The position numbers were made by a program, and so were the translations under genes. A model generated the notes under the pieces. That model saw only the letters and a list, made by a program, of their open reading frames with translations. It searched no databases and was not told where the DNA came from. From Ceratorhiza oryzae-sativae (lineage: Eukaryota > Basidiomycota > Agaricomycetes > Cantharellales > Ceratobasidiaceae), in assembly GCA_030998015.1 (NCBI GenBank), contig JARWMV010000020.1, positions 1-64,000 of the forward strand: 64,000 nucleotides of DNA, read 5' to 3'. Below, one piece after another: positions 11,701 through 22,718 of the stretch (position 1 is its first letter; every line of letters begins with the position of its first letter).

Positions 11701-12190
11701 GGCTGCTCCTAACAAACCTCTTGTCCAAGAGACCCTCCAAGAAACTGGACAACCGAAAAGGGGGGCCTTTTGAAATCACAGAAAAGATCTCATCCCATGC
11801 ATATTGCCTGGACCTACCTAAAACCATACGTGTACACAATGTATTCCATGTAAATCTCCTCTTGCCATTCACAGAAGATAAAGACTTCCAAAGAAGGCAG
11901 GCCAAACCACCACCAATCATAACGGAAAAAGGAGAGGAGGAATACAGGTGGACCACATTGCAAATTATGAATGGCAGAATGGCAAGCTGTTTTACCAAAT
12001 CAGATGGAAGGGCTACGACCCAATAGAAGACACAATGGAACATGCCAGCAAGTTTGCTGACATGAAAGAGGTTCTAAATGACTTGCAAAGGCGCTTACCA
12101 GATGCACCAATGCCAGTCAAGACAAGTCAACACTCAGGTGACTCGAAAGGCAGGCCAAAGAGAACCAAACAAGGATCTGGAAAGCTTTAA
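8783..12190 (+). pseudogene. pol: R-A Pol: protease, RT, RNase H, integrase, chromodomain (decayed)
   Basis: Order: aspartic protease (LIDSGSSTNF, ~8900), RT (YMDDVLVFSRN at ~9802), RNase H (ETDASGVAMG, ~10240), HHCC and DDE integrase (from ~10880) and a chromodomain near 11940-12080 (NGKLFYQIRWKGYDP). This domain order identifies a chromodomain Ty3/gypsy element. Compared with R-C the copy has TAA at 9086, TGA at 9278 (from CGA), Arg-to-Cys/Trp changes at CpG codons, and frameshifts near 11240 and 11580-11940. RT through early integrase is still open (9317-11293, 658 aa). The chromodomain probably tethers integration to chromatin marks. Confidence 0.92.
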
Positions 12191-12277
12191 AAAGAGCCAT
12201 CCAGGATACCCAAGAAAGGCCAGAGCCCGCTCTACCACCTCACTTGCACCACAATACACCTGCAAAACCCCAAAAAC

Positions 12278-13099
12278 ATGCCTTTCGTCACTCACCCAGT
12301 TGCACATTCCAACTGTTACACACCACATGCTGAAAATCAGGTGGCCCCACTTTGGCAGCCACCCACCACTAGGTGGCCAGCACCCTACCCTGGCAGGGAA
12401 AATTGTCCTAAACTAGGGATGTACTGCTCCAGTGTGGAAGACGCCCAGAGGTACGCTGAACGACTGTTGCCAGGGGCTAACCTAGTGTACATCCCAAAGA
12501 AGTTAAGGGATGAAAGGAACTGGATCGACAATGACAAGTACCTGGATCCCAGGTTAGGAGTCCTGACATGGCATGGAAGCTGGAAGCCAACGACGAGAAA
12601 CGCCTTGCTAAGAACACCAATGTATGTTGCTGACAATATCATGGGACCAACAGTCAATGTGGTGACCAAGGCAGCAAGACAACAGAGGAGGGCCACAGGC
12701 CAAATAGCAGACAGGGGGGACTGGGAGGTGGAGCGCTGGGCAAAGGCATTGCTGGAAGAATGGAAGCTGACACCAGCTGCACCGTATGTGGGACTGCTCA
12801 AAGCAACTACCACTGATGAGATGTTTACTGCTATCAGGACAAAGCAGGCAAACATGAGCAACTTCCGAAATTGGGTGAAGGTGCACCCAAACAAAAACAC
12901 CAATTACAACACTGATATGACAAGCCTTACATCAAGCCTAGAATCACTGGTTGTGGCTGAGGAAGAAGCCAAGCCAGAAATAAAGGAATCCACCCTGGAC
13001 CCAGCTGCAGAACAAGCCAAACAGGACTGGGACCAGTGGGAAAACAAGCTTGTTGAAGCTCTGGAGGAGGTGCCACTGTTGGAACCAACCCCCATATGA
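12278..13099 (+). CDS. orfX of R-A, unknown 273-aa protein
   Basis: The frame is open in this copy, starts ~90 bp after the chromodomain stop, and is conserved in R-C (41536-42354) and, broken, in R-B (22719-23539). It has a Pro-rich N-terminus (PPTTRWPAPYPGREN), a central helical part with DAQRYAERLLPGANLVYIPK and an acidic C-terminus with a coiled-coil feel (KQDWDQWENKLVEALEEVP). No known domain was recognised. It is the first gene of the 3.25-kb module that also holds orfY and rep, so a role linked to that module, such as a structural or accessory protein, is possible but unproven. Confidence 0.6.
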   Translation: MPFVTHPVAHSNCYTPHAENQVAPLWQPPTTRWPAPYPGRENCPKLGMYCSSVEDAQRYAERLLPGANLVYIPKKLRDERNWIDNDKYLDPRLGVLTWHGSWKPTTRNALLRTPMYVADNIMGPTVNVVTKAARQQRRATGQIADRGDWEVERWAKALLEEWKLTPAAPYVGLLKATTTDEMFTAIRTKQANMSNFRNWVKVHPNKNTNYNTDMTSLTSSLESLVVAEEEAKPEIKESTLDPAAEQAKQDWDQWENKLVEALEEVPLLEPTPI

Positions 13100-13177
13100 C
13101 CACTTTGCCTCCCACGGATTTTCTCCTGAATGTATAAGAGTTTTTTTTTTACACACCAAACTTAATACATTTCCTTT

Positions 13178-13719
13178 TTACTCTCTATTTTTACGTTTGC
13201 CCTTGAGGGGCCAGGTATAGGGCTTCTTGCCTTTTTTATCCTTCTTATTGGTCTGAACAACTGTCCAGGTAGTGGGCTGCAGCCAAGGAGCCTCCCCCCC
13301 TGGGAAGTTGGCCATGTAGTTCTGGAAACACCCAGAACCAGATGCTGCAAAGGGCAAAGCCTCATCAAACAAGGGAGCAGAGCCCTCCTTGAAGAATTCG
13401 GCAAGAGCAGCCTGGTGAGACTGCTCCTCAAAGGACTTGTAGTCCTGATCAATGAGCACCCAGACACACTCAAGGGTGGCCTCATGGGCCTGACCATCAA
13501 GGAGGATGTGCTCTTCTACAGAACAAGTTAGCTACATGAGAACAATGAAGAACAAGCACACATACCTGGCACCCCACAGAAGAACCAATCCCCAACACCT
13601 CCATAGAAGTCTTCAAGGGAGGCGTCGCACACAGCATCACAGTAGGCGCAGTACTCCCCCTCAGGGAGAGACCAGCAGGTGCAGTCAAGGGGATTGTAGT
13701 TAAGGGAAATAACGCACAT
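13178..13719 (-). CDS. orfY of R-A, spliced 163-aa Cys-rich protein
   Basis: Exon 1 is 13719-13566 and exon 2 is 13515-13178, separated by a 50-bp intron (13516-13565) with GTATGTGTG donor and CTGTAG acceptor. The join restores one frame and the same intron lies at the same place in R-B and R-C. Exon 1 is Cys- and aromatic-rich (NYNPLDCTCW, EYCAYCDAVC); exon 2 has SGSGCFQNYMANFPGG and ends in a Lys-rich tail (KKDKKGKK, KGKRKNRE) that may bind nucleic acid or act as a nuclear signal. The gene converges on orfX and diverges from rep. The function is unknown; it holds the position a capsid gene would have in a CRESS virus. Confidence 0.6.
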
Positions 13720-14243
13720 AGTAAAGACAGGATGAGGAAGGAAAACAACAAAAACCACAAACATTAAAAAATCACAGTGCAAGACAATAACTTGCACAAA
13801 CATCAAAACAAGGTCTGGTCAGGTGACACCAACAGACACGTGACCATCTGCCAGAAATCAAACAACAAAGCACAGTAATCACATGACCTAGCCTAGTCAT
13901 GTGACCACCTGCCAGAAAACAAACAACAAAGCACAGGAATCACATGACCAAGCCTAGTCACGTGAATATACGCTATCCCCTAACTACCATAGGGGTTGGA
14001 GAGGGGGCACCGACTGAAGTGGAGGAGTGGAGGCCCCAAGCATAGCAAGGAGAAAGGCTGATGCAGGGGAACACAGGAAGGGCACCCCTTGGAGATGTGT
14101 CATAACCAGCACAAGCCTACATCAGGAAACCATGTGACCACAACAACCAGAGAGGGTATATCTAGGGGACACCTTTGGGGGTTAAGGGGGCTATCATCTC
14201 ATGCCCTCCCCACAAGACACATCTACTTCTAAAAACACCAACA
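13720..14243 (+). promoter_or_regulatory. R-A intergenic region between orfY and rep; candidate origin/promoter
   Basis: This divergent intergenic region holds two tandem ~61-bp units ending in TAGTCA(C/T)GTGA followed by a small hairpin: CCCCTA, 7-nt loop, TAGGGG near 13976-13996. R-C has the same arrangement and R-B has one unit fewer. A TATA-like GGTATATCTAGG lies near 14156, upstream of the rep frame. Repeats plus hairpin between divergent genes resemble a CRESS-virus origin, but no canonical nonanucleotide was found. Confidence 0.4.
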
Positions 14244-15529
14244 ATGCTAAGCGAAGATGGCTTGAACGTGGGAACACCCCAGCCAAACAAATCAAGCACA
14301 GGGCGGAGGTTGGCATCGCCATTGCTGGCGCCCTCGGAATCAAGCCAAGCCCCCTCACCCACTTCTACGCAGCTTACGCTGATGGATTGTGGGTCCGAAG
14401 AGCTGACCGAAACGCATGGGCCCCCTGATTCTGTGTCCAGACCAGGGCAGTGCTGCTGACCTGGTCGAAGCTACACAATCAGCCCTCAAGTGGGCTCGCT
14501 GCCCAATACAAGGCATTCTGCTGCCACCAACCCAATCACTGGGCAACCTTAGCCATGGTCGAATGGCACAACCCGGAGGAGCCGAACTATGACCCAACCC
14601 AGCCCCTGCATGTCCATGCCCTCTCCATCAGTCAGGAACGGAAGGGTAGGTGGAACACCCAGAATGCAGGGTTCTGGGACTTCAAGGGGCAACACCCCAA
14701 CATACAGCCCAAAGACCTCAAGGACAGACCAGGAGGCAACCCAGCAAGGGATGCCTTCAACTATCTCTGGAAGGACGTCAGAGCTAATGGCGAGGAGATA
14801 GAGGATCTGATGGCAGGGGACCTGACCTTGGAAAGGTTGGAGGAGATCTTGGTGAAGGGAAAGGGCAGAAAACAGTCAAGGATGGAGGCAGACTTGGAGG
14901 ATGGGATGGAGATTGTTGCCTCAGCAACAAAACAGGAGTACTACCAGGCGTTCAAGTGCCTCCACCCCCTCCAGATGGTGACGACATGGAACTTGGTACA
15001 AGCATATGCCAAGTACACATACAAGGAAGACCAGGGTTGCATGCCTGCAATCCCTGTGGAGTTAGAGGTCCCAGAAGACTGGGAGCACATCGACCAAGCA
15101 GACAGATGGTTTGCCAAGGAGGTCAAGAAGAGGGGAAGAGGGGTGCGCCATCGCATCCTGGTGATAGAAGGAGAAACTGGAACAGGGAAAACGGCATATG
15201 CACGATCCAAGGGCTGCCACAGCCAGATGTGCAATGTGTGGAATATGGGCAACTTGTCAGAAGATGCCAACATTTGGATCCTGAACAACATGGTCCAGTC
15301 AAACGGGAAGTACTCGCTCAAGGCCCTGAGCCAGTACAAGGTGGACTTCACAGGCAGGTACGTGCACATGAAATCAATGAAGGTATGGCCAACAGTTATT
15401 CTGGGAAATAGCTGGTTGGCAATCATGAAATGTTGGTCAGACATAGAGGGGGAAGAAGGGTACTTATGGGTATCAAGAAATGTGGAATGGGTGTATGCAG
15501 GAGGAAAACCATTTTTTGTATTCCCTTAG
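14244..15529 (+). pseudogene. rep: R-A rep: CRESS-DNA-virus-like Rep (HUH endonuclease + SF3 helicase)
   Basis: Rolling-circle motif I is LLTWSK, motif II HVHALS, motif III YLWKD (candidate catalytic Tyr), with FWDF...HPNI between II and III, resembling the GRS segment of geminivirus/genomovirus Reps. The helicase half has Walker A GETGTGKT near 15170-15193, a Walker B-like WILNN and motif C VILGN. In known Reps the Tyr nicks the origin and the helicase unwinds it. The copy has a 1-bp deletion near 14412 that breaks the N-terminus, and both Walker B acidic residues are Asn (WILDD in R-B and R-C), so it is inactive. The downstream frame is open from 14450. Confidence 0.85.
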
Positions 15530-15647
15530 AATAATTTACTGTACTGAACAACTTCTGCTATGCCCATCCAAACAGTTGGGGCATTCTGAGAAGAAGCAGA
15601 CAAATCCTCACCCCTAAATAACCTCCACAACAAAGAAAAGAAAAACA

Positions 15648-15772
15648 ATCTCACATAACAGAGAGGTTAAGGGGTCTAGCCTGACTCAGCCTGACCTCAT
15701 CGAACAATACCGAATCAGCCAAAAGGTTGTTGGTTCAAGTCCAGCACCCTTAACCTCCTTGGTGCATGAGAT
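15648..15772 (+). other. tRNA-like / nested hairpin element before the R-A polypurine tract
   Basis: Nested complementary segments: ATCTCA (15648) with TGAGAT (15767), and GAGGTTAAGGG (15663) with CCCTTAACCTC (15747), enclosing a tRNA T-arm: GTTGG, 7-nt loop TTCAAGT, CCAGC (15729-15745). The loop is a textbook B-box-like T-loop. The D- and anticodon-arm region is not convincingly cloverleaf. The structure is conserved in R-B (split by a solo LTR) and R-C. It could be a degenerate intron-containing tRNA or an element-encoded RNA structure near the 3' LTR. Confidence 0.45.
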
Positions 15773-15824
15773 TCCTTTTGCATCAGGAACTAAACCATGT
15801 CTTGAGGTCCCCCAAGACATGTCC

Positions 15825-15838
15825 AAAGGGGGGGATAA
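15825..15838 (+). promoter_or_regulatory. Polypurine tract of R-A
   Basis: The run AAAGGGGGGGATAA lies directly before the LTR TG at 15839, the position and composition of a plus-strand priming tract. The same run precedes the 3' LTRs of R-B and R-C. Confidence 0.8.
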
Positions 15839-16505
15839 TGTTATGACCTGTCAAACGGACATAACAAAACAACCAAATATTCTTACAGATTTATGGCATT
15901 TTTCCTAAGCGGAACAAGCCATAAACAAGGTCACATGACCTTGGCGCTTAGCCGGCACTTATGGTGGTTACCCTGAACTCACTCCAGCATTTCTCTGCAT
16001 TGTTACTTGGAGCAAGGAGCAAGTTGTCACGTGACCTTGGCACTTACAGCAGGGTCACATGACCTCAGCGCTTACGGTGGTTACCCTGAACTTGCTCCAG
16101 CATTTCTCTCCATTGTTACTTGGAGCAAGGAGCGAGTTGTCATGTGATCTTGGCGCTTGGCAGGATCACGTGACCTCAGCACCTACCCCTCAGACCTCAC
16201 GTGGCTCTATAAGATTCAGAGCTGCACAAACTTAAGACAAACAATTACCTAACCCATAGTACTGTACATAACCTACAACTACTGCAGAGTGTGCTTAGAT
16301 AATACGTCCACAGCCACTGCAGCCACAGGTATATATAAGAAGGATAAAGCAAGACTGGACGCCTCAGCTTGCTGTATCTTGTCAACCACCATAGACCATA
16401 GCAAACACTGTAACTAGAACACTCAATACATATTGCATAGCACCAAACTGTCAACACAGCCACTACTTAAGTGCTTCACAAGGAAGCCTCCAGAGGGTCA
16501 CAACA
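15839..16505 (+). repeat. R LTR shared by R-A (3') and R-B (5')
   Basis: The 667-bp LTR starts with TGTTATGACC and ends with GGTCACAACA. A polypurine tract lies on its left and R-B leader sequence on its right, with no second LTR between the two internal regions. It contains tandem modules with CACGTGA-type palindromes, TATATATAAG near 16330, and many TG/CA replacements of CpG relative to the R-C LTRs. The shared LTR indicates a tandem array formed by unequal LTR recombination. Confidence 0.9.
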
Positions 16506-16550
16506 CATAGGGAACTAGAAAAGGCAATCACAAGTATAAATCAGTGTCAA

Positions 16551-17893
16551 ATGTCACTAACACAGCAAGAAGGAAACATGGACTGGATGGTAAGATCAAT
16601 GGAAACATCCAACAAAAATGTCCTCTGTGTGGCAAAGAACCAGGACAACCTAAAAGTGGAAATGGGGAACCTGATAAAAGAATTAAAGGACATCTCCATG
16701 GAAATAAACCAGGTATTGGGAACACAAGAGCAAAAGCTTGAACGCTTAGAGAAGAAAGCTGAAAATACAGGGGAGATCCTGACTGCACTAGAACAACAGG
16801 TAACCAACCTGGGAAATGAGCTCCAGAAAACAACTGAAGCAGGAAGGCCAAGGAGAAGGACAGATGAGACCAGGGGAAGAACTAGGGTGGTCATAGGAAG
16901 CCCCTCACAATCCCCCTCAGCCTCCCCAGTACAAACACCCTTTCTGGGAAGAACCTTCCAGGCTGAGTCCACAATAAGACCCTGAACAGAACCTCCATCC
17001 CAAGCAAACCAACCTACCCTTGTTGCAAACCACACTCCTAAGGAGGCACAACTAGGAAGACCCAGCAAATTTAACAGGAAAAAAGGGACAGAAGCAGAGA
17101 ACTTCATAATCAGCATGGAACTTTTCTTTGCCAACTATGATGAATCAGCCTTTGACAACCAAAAAAAGATATCTGCTGTGTTAATGAATATGGAGGACAG
17201 GGAAGCAGCAAACTGGGCACAACCTTACTGCCAGAAACTACTAGCAGGCAAATGCACAGGGATCCTTGCATCCTGGAAGGATTTCAGGAAGGGATTCCTG
17301 GATGCCTTTAATGACCCAGTCATAAAGGAAAAGACCATCTGGAAGCTAAGGAAGTTAACACAAACCAAGAGTGCATTGGATTATGCTACCCAATTCTGGA
17401 TCCTGATCCAAGAGGTAGACTGGAACCAGGAGGCCCTCAAGGACCAATTCAGGGAAGGGTTAAAACCTGAAGTACGACAAGAGATCTTGAGGATTGAAGT
17501 ACTGGCAAATGAGGCTGAAGGACCATCATATACCCTAGATCAACTAATTGACTTTGCCTGCAAAATGGATGTCATGCAGTTTACAAACCAGAAAATGAAT
17601 GCAAAGACCAGCAACTCATCAATTTCAACCTGGGCACCAGCAAGGTACAAACAAGGGGGAAAGCCTTCAGGGACCAGTGGCAAACAGGGGAATACCCAAA
17701 CTAACAATGCGGTAAGAATACCAAACAGTGAAAAAGACAGGCAAAGGAAAGAAGGACTCTGTATCAAATGCAGTAAATGAGGGCATGTCCTGAAGGACTG
17801 CCAGGGCCAGTGGACCTATGACAAAGCTAAGATACAAGGGAAGGCCAGTAGGCAAGTTGAAGAAGAAAGCAGCTCCAAGTTGGAAAACTAATT
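16551..17893 (+). pseudogene. gag: R-B Gag
   Basis: The N-terminal ORF (16551-16985) is a 144-aa acidic/basic coiled-coil-like region (EQKLERLEKKAENTGEILTALEQQV); after a stop the capsid region is open at 17115-17780. The capsid starts with ENFIISMELFFANYDES and ends at a CCHC knuckle broken by TGA at 17778 (in R-A this codon is TCA). The coiled-coil N-terminus is not present in R-C, whose leader is unrelated up to ~37215. Gag would form the virus-like particle core. Confidence 0.85.
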
Positions 17894-17908
17894 GGTCCTA
17901 CCACTTCC

Positions 17909-19800
17909 ATGTTGGAGGACCCCAATATAAACCCTACCACAGATGTATGTTACCTCAAGAAATCTAGTAATCAATCAATAATATACACTACAGTAGAGGG
18001 AATCATGGAACCAGCAAAGACACTGATTGACTCAGGATCTTCAACAAACTTCATTGATAAGGCCTATTCAAGGGAAAAAGGGATCCAAACCACTCCCCTC
18101 AAACACAAGAAATCAATTGTGGCCATTGATGGAAATGAAATCAAGGATGCCATAGAAGAAAGGGCAGAACTAAATATTGAAGTGGAAGGGAAGACTCTGA
18201 AATGCCCTTTATGTGATGACCCTAGGCAACACAGACATAGTCCTAGGGAAAGAATGGCTTGAGGAGGCAGAACCTATCATAGATTGGAAAGACTTACCAT
18301 CTCATACCCAGACAAAATCAAGGCAAGGGCAGCCAGAGAAAGCCTACAAATCCCAGAAGAATTTAGGGATTTTGAAGACCTGTTTGGGGAGGAAGGTTTC
18401 CAAGAACTTCTGCCCCACCAAGGAAATCTGGACTTCAAAATGGACCTGATTTAGGGAGCAGAGCTGCCAAAGCCTGCAAAAAGGTACAGTATGTCACCAG
18501 TGGAAACAAAGGCACTCAGGGAGTACCTAGAGGAGGAACTAAGGAACAGAAAGATAAGGCCCAGCCAGTCAGTTGTAGCTGCACCCTGTTTCTATGTAAA
18601 CAAAGCAGATGGAGGGCTTAGGCTGGTAGTCAACTACCATAAGATGAATGACATCACCAAGCCAGACAGGTTTCTGCTTCCAATTCAAATAGAACTGATT
18701 GAGATACTGAAGGACACAACCATCTATTCAAAAATGGACATTTGATGGGGATTCAACAATATCAGGGTAAAAGAGGGAGACAAATGGAAAACAGCTTTCA
18801 GGACAGGAGAAGGCCAGTTCGAATGCTTGGTCATGCCATTCAGAGTAAAGGAAGGACCAAGGGCCTTTACAAGGTTCATGATGGAAAGGTTCTGTGACAT
18901 AATAGATGATTAAATGGTAATCTACATGGACAATGTACTAGTGTTTTCCAGAAACAGGGAAGAACACATACAACATGTCAGGGAAGTGCCAAGAAGAATG
19001 AGGAAAAACCACTGCTTCCTCAAACCACACAAGTGCCAGTTCTTTGTGAAGGAGGTAAGCTTCATTGGAATTGTCATATCCCCAGAAGGGATATCAATGG
19101 AGAAGGAAAAGGTAAAGGCAGTCCTGGAATGGCCAGAACCTAAAACAGTAAAAGAAGTCCAAGCATTCCTAGGCTTTGTGGGGTTCTATAGAAGGTGGAT
19201 AGAGAAGTTTAGCACCTTAGCCAAACCCCTCACAGATCTCACTCAAAAAGATGTCAAATTTCTGTGGGAGAGAAAACAACAAGAAGCATTTGAAGCTATT
19301 GAAGAAGCATTAGCAAGAGAACCAGTCTTAATCCACCCAAACCCAAACAAGCCATACATACTGGAAACAGATGCCTCAGGAGTGGCCATGGGGGCAGTAC
19401 TAAGCCAAAAGGGCAATGACAACCAATTGCATCTGATTGCCTTCCTATCAAAGAGCTTCACCCCACCAGAGAAAAATTATGACACCTACAACAAGGAATT
19501 GCTTGCAATTGTTAGGTCCTTAGAGCACTGGAGGCTATACCTAGAAGGGACAGAAGATCCTATTGTGATATACACCAACCATAGGAACCTCCAGTACTGG
19601 AAAAATGCCCAGATGCGGAATAGAAGGCATGCCAGATGGTATCTCACTCTGGCACCCTTCAATTTTCAGATTGTGTATAGACCAGGGAAGCTCTCACAGA
19701 AGCCAGATGCCCTTTCCAGGAGGAGTGACCATGGGGACACCCCTATGGAACCACAGATCATGATTCTAGAAGAAAGGTTCATAGGTTTCAAGGCAGAGGT
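17909..19800 (+). pseudogene. pol: R-B Pol part 1: protease, RT, RNase H
   Basis: Homologous to R-A pol with heavier damage. The protease keeps LIDSGSSTNF; a base loss near 18212 shifts the frame; TGA replaces CGA before the RT core (18743); a stop lies at 18911-18913; and the RT catalytic box reads YMDN instead of YMDD. RNase H (ETDASGVAMG, ~19365) remains readable. The pattern is mostly G-to-A and C-to-T changes. A G solo LTR interrupts the frame at 19801, after RNase H and before integrase. Confidence 0.9.
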
Positions 19801-21109
19801 TGTTACGGGTTAGGGTACACTTGAATACCTAGAGCTTAAGCAAATGTAGATATGTTAGTATACACTAATCGTACTCAATACTTCTTAGACTAGAGTAAGA
19901 AGGCTCAAAGTAGTTGCAATGCGATCAAGTAACACTCAAGGTAGTCTTAATCTTTCACAGTGTAAACTGACTAATTTATAGGTATAAAGAGCAAGACTAC
20001 TATGGTCAGGTTCCCTTAGATATCTTAAATGTAGTTCAGCCCTAGTTGCTTGGACTAACTGATACTAATCTTAATACTAGACTTAAGCGATAGCTTATAG
20101 GATAGATGGTGGGCTGCCTAATGCGTGTACTTCCTCAGCTACAGGTACTTAGATTTCCTCTAATAGCTGGTACTTAATGTCATGCTCAATCAGGCAATAT
20201 TGTATCCTTATATATCTCTGTATATAAGATACAATGAATCAGACAGTATATAACTAATATGGTACTTTATTCCTCAGTACTAGTTATATAAGAAATCACA
20301 CACAGACAAGAGAAATAGAAAGAGAAAAAGGAAACCAATAACCGGTCTGGGTTGAGTAGTGAAGGGAGGTGGTCTGGAAGGGCCTCAGAGGAGGTCCTTT
20401 TATACCCTGAGGAGGGCATTCCAGAGCCAAATAGATACATGCATGCCAGTGCGATCATCAAAAGAGGGTACTGCTATACTTGGGGTACACCCTAGCCCAG
20501 TATAGGATAAAAGAGTAAAGACAGGGTGTGGATCAAAGGCATTGATGCATCTGAGACCTGCTATTGGCTTGTAGATCATATTATCATAGTATATACATGT
20601 AATGAGCGGAGGCTACATCTCAGTGAGTCATAGAGTGAGTCAGAGAAGCTTCTGGATCAATTTGGGAAGCTCTCCTGACTCACTGGAGTCATTAGATCTT
20701 GATTGATGGTCCAGTAAGATTCTAATGATCTTCGGGCCATTCCGGCGCGAGGATCCGGTGGATCGCGACGATCTTCGGGCAGCAGATACCGCCGAAGATT
20801 AGCTATCGATAGAGCATAAGATCGCTTTGATAGCGTAAGCGGTTGCCGAGATATGAGCGGTGCGATGTTGTAATCAATATCTCCTGATAAGAGGAAATAT
20901 CGCAACCTCTGTATCTCTCTGAGATCTTATTGTAAAATCTCAATAAAATATGCGTTGGAGAGCGGGAATTTTGTACTATTTAATGGAACAAAAAATAGTA
21001 CAATTCAGAGCGCATACAAATTCAAGTATTTCAGAATTTAATTACAGAGGCATTGCTTGAGGTTGGCAGAGCAGACTAAAATAATAGAAAATGTTAGTGA
21101 TCCATAACA
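19801..21109 (-). repeat. Solo LTR of G family, target duplication GAGGT
   Basis: The 1309-bp sequence matches the G 5' LTR at 6879-8185 in the same orientation with TGTTAC...CATAACA ends as read on plus. GAGGT flanks it (19796-19800 and 21110-21114). It lies in R-B pol. The conserved 82-aa frame in U3 is at 20657-20905 (minus). No other G sequence is present, so it is a recombination-derived solo LTR. Confidence 0.95.
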
Positions 21110-21114
21110 GAGGT

Positions 21115-22633
21115 ACAGGGAAACTTCTGGGAGGAGCTTAAAGAAGCTCAGGAAGAAGACAAATCTATCAGATCCTTAAGGCTGAGTGTGGCAAATAAAG
21201 AACAACTACCACCCTCAGTACAGAAGGAATTTAGATGGTACAAAATGAAGGAGGGCCTATTAAGGTATGACAATAGGCTCCACATCCCAGATGACAAGGA
21301 TTTGAGGTTGAGCCTCCTTGAGGAGTGCCATGATGCACCTGTGGCAGGTCATCAGGGACAAGCCCAAACACCAGAATTACTATCAAGGGATTACTACTGG
21401 CCAGGAATGAAGGCCCAAGTAAACCAATATGTGGAATCTTGTGAAATGTGTCAAAGGAGCAAAGGACACAAACAAGGTGCTACCCTGAAGCCCTTACCAA
21501 TCCTGTGGAAACCATGGGCAGATGTCACATACAATTTCATTCTCAAATTACCTGTCTCAAAGGGGTACAACAGCATCTTGACAGTTGTAGATTGCTTCTC
21601 CTGGCAGGCCCATTTTGTACCATGTCTGGAGAGCACCAATGCAGAAGAAATGGCAGAAATATTCATAAGGGAGGTATGGAGACATCATGGGACACCAGAA
21701 ACCACTGTCTCAGACTGAGGGCCAACCTTTAACAGCCAATTCCTAAAGGCCCTATACAAGGGAATTGGGACAAAGCCCAGATTCTCTGCTGCCTTCCATC
21801 CAGAAACGGATGGACTGTCAGAAAGAACAAATCAATGGGTAGAAGGATTCTTAAGAACCTTCTGCAATTATAGACAAGATGATTGGGTAAAATGGTTACC
21901 CATTGCCAAATTCTGCCATAACAACCATGTAAATGCTACAACAGGACAAACCCCTTTTGAAACAGTATATGAAAAAAACCCAACATGGGTGGTCTGAGAG
22001 GGAGAAGAACCATCTGAGGCACCTGCTGCAGACAGCATGTGTAATCAAATGGAAAAGGTGTGGGACAAGGCAAGAACCTCAATGGAATTACACCAACCAA
22101 TGGAAAAGAAAGGGAAAGAATTCAAGGTAGGAGACAAGGTTTGGCTGCTCCTAACAAACCTCTTGTCCAAGAGACCCTCCAAGAAATTGGACAACCAAAA
22201 AGGGGGCCCTTTTGAAATTGCAGAGAAGATCTTGTCCCATGTGTATTGCCTGGACTTACCTAAAACCATACATGTATACAATGTATTCCATGTGAATCTC
22301 CTCTTGCCATTCACAGAAGATAAAGACTTCCAAAGAAGGCAGGCCAAACCACCACCAATCATAACAGAAGAAGGAGAGGAGGAGTATGAGGTGGACCACA
22401 TTGCAAATTATGAATGGCAGAATGGCAAACTGTTTTACCAAATCAGATGGAAGGGCTACAACCCAATAGAAGACACAATGGAGCATGCCAGCAAGTTTGC
22501 TGACATGAAAGAGGTTCTAAATGACTTGCAAAGGTGCTTACCAGATGCACTAATGCCAGTCAAGACAAGTCAATCCTCAGATTACTCAAAAGGCAGACCA
22601 AAGAGAACCAAACAACAATCTAGAAAGCTTTAA
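21115..22633 (+). pseudogene. pol: R-B Pol part 2: integrase and chromodomain
   Basis: Pol resumes after the solo LTR. The HHCC zinc-binding part (HDAPVAGHQGQ ... CEMCQRSKGHK) and the first half of the DDE core (to 21718) are open. TGA then replaces the CGA of the SDRG motif (Asp intact, Arg lost), and further stops follow near 21996. The C-terminal part (22037-22633, 198 aa) is open and contains KVGDKVWLLLTN and a chromodomain (NGKLFYQIRWKGYNPIEDT). This copy is dead. Confidence 0.88.
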
Positions 22634-22718
22634 AATGAGCCATCCAGGATACCCAAGAAAAGGAGAGCCTGCTCTACCACTGCACTTGCACCACAATACA
22701 CTGGCAAAGTCTCAAAAC

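Noticed and set aside
12385..12903. 172-aa minus-strand ORF opposite orfX
   Set aside because: A similar antisense frame exists in R-C, but the plus-strand orfX frame shows better conserved, less hydrophobic-biased sequence; treated as a shadow.
13720..14243. Canonical CRESS nonanucleotide (TAATATTAC-like) in the intergenic region
   Set aside because: Looked for in the intergenic regions of R-A, R-B and R-C; only the CCCCT/AGGGG hairpin with a different loop was found.
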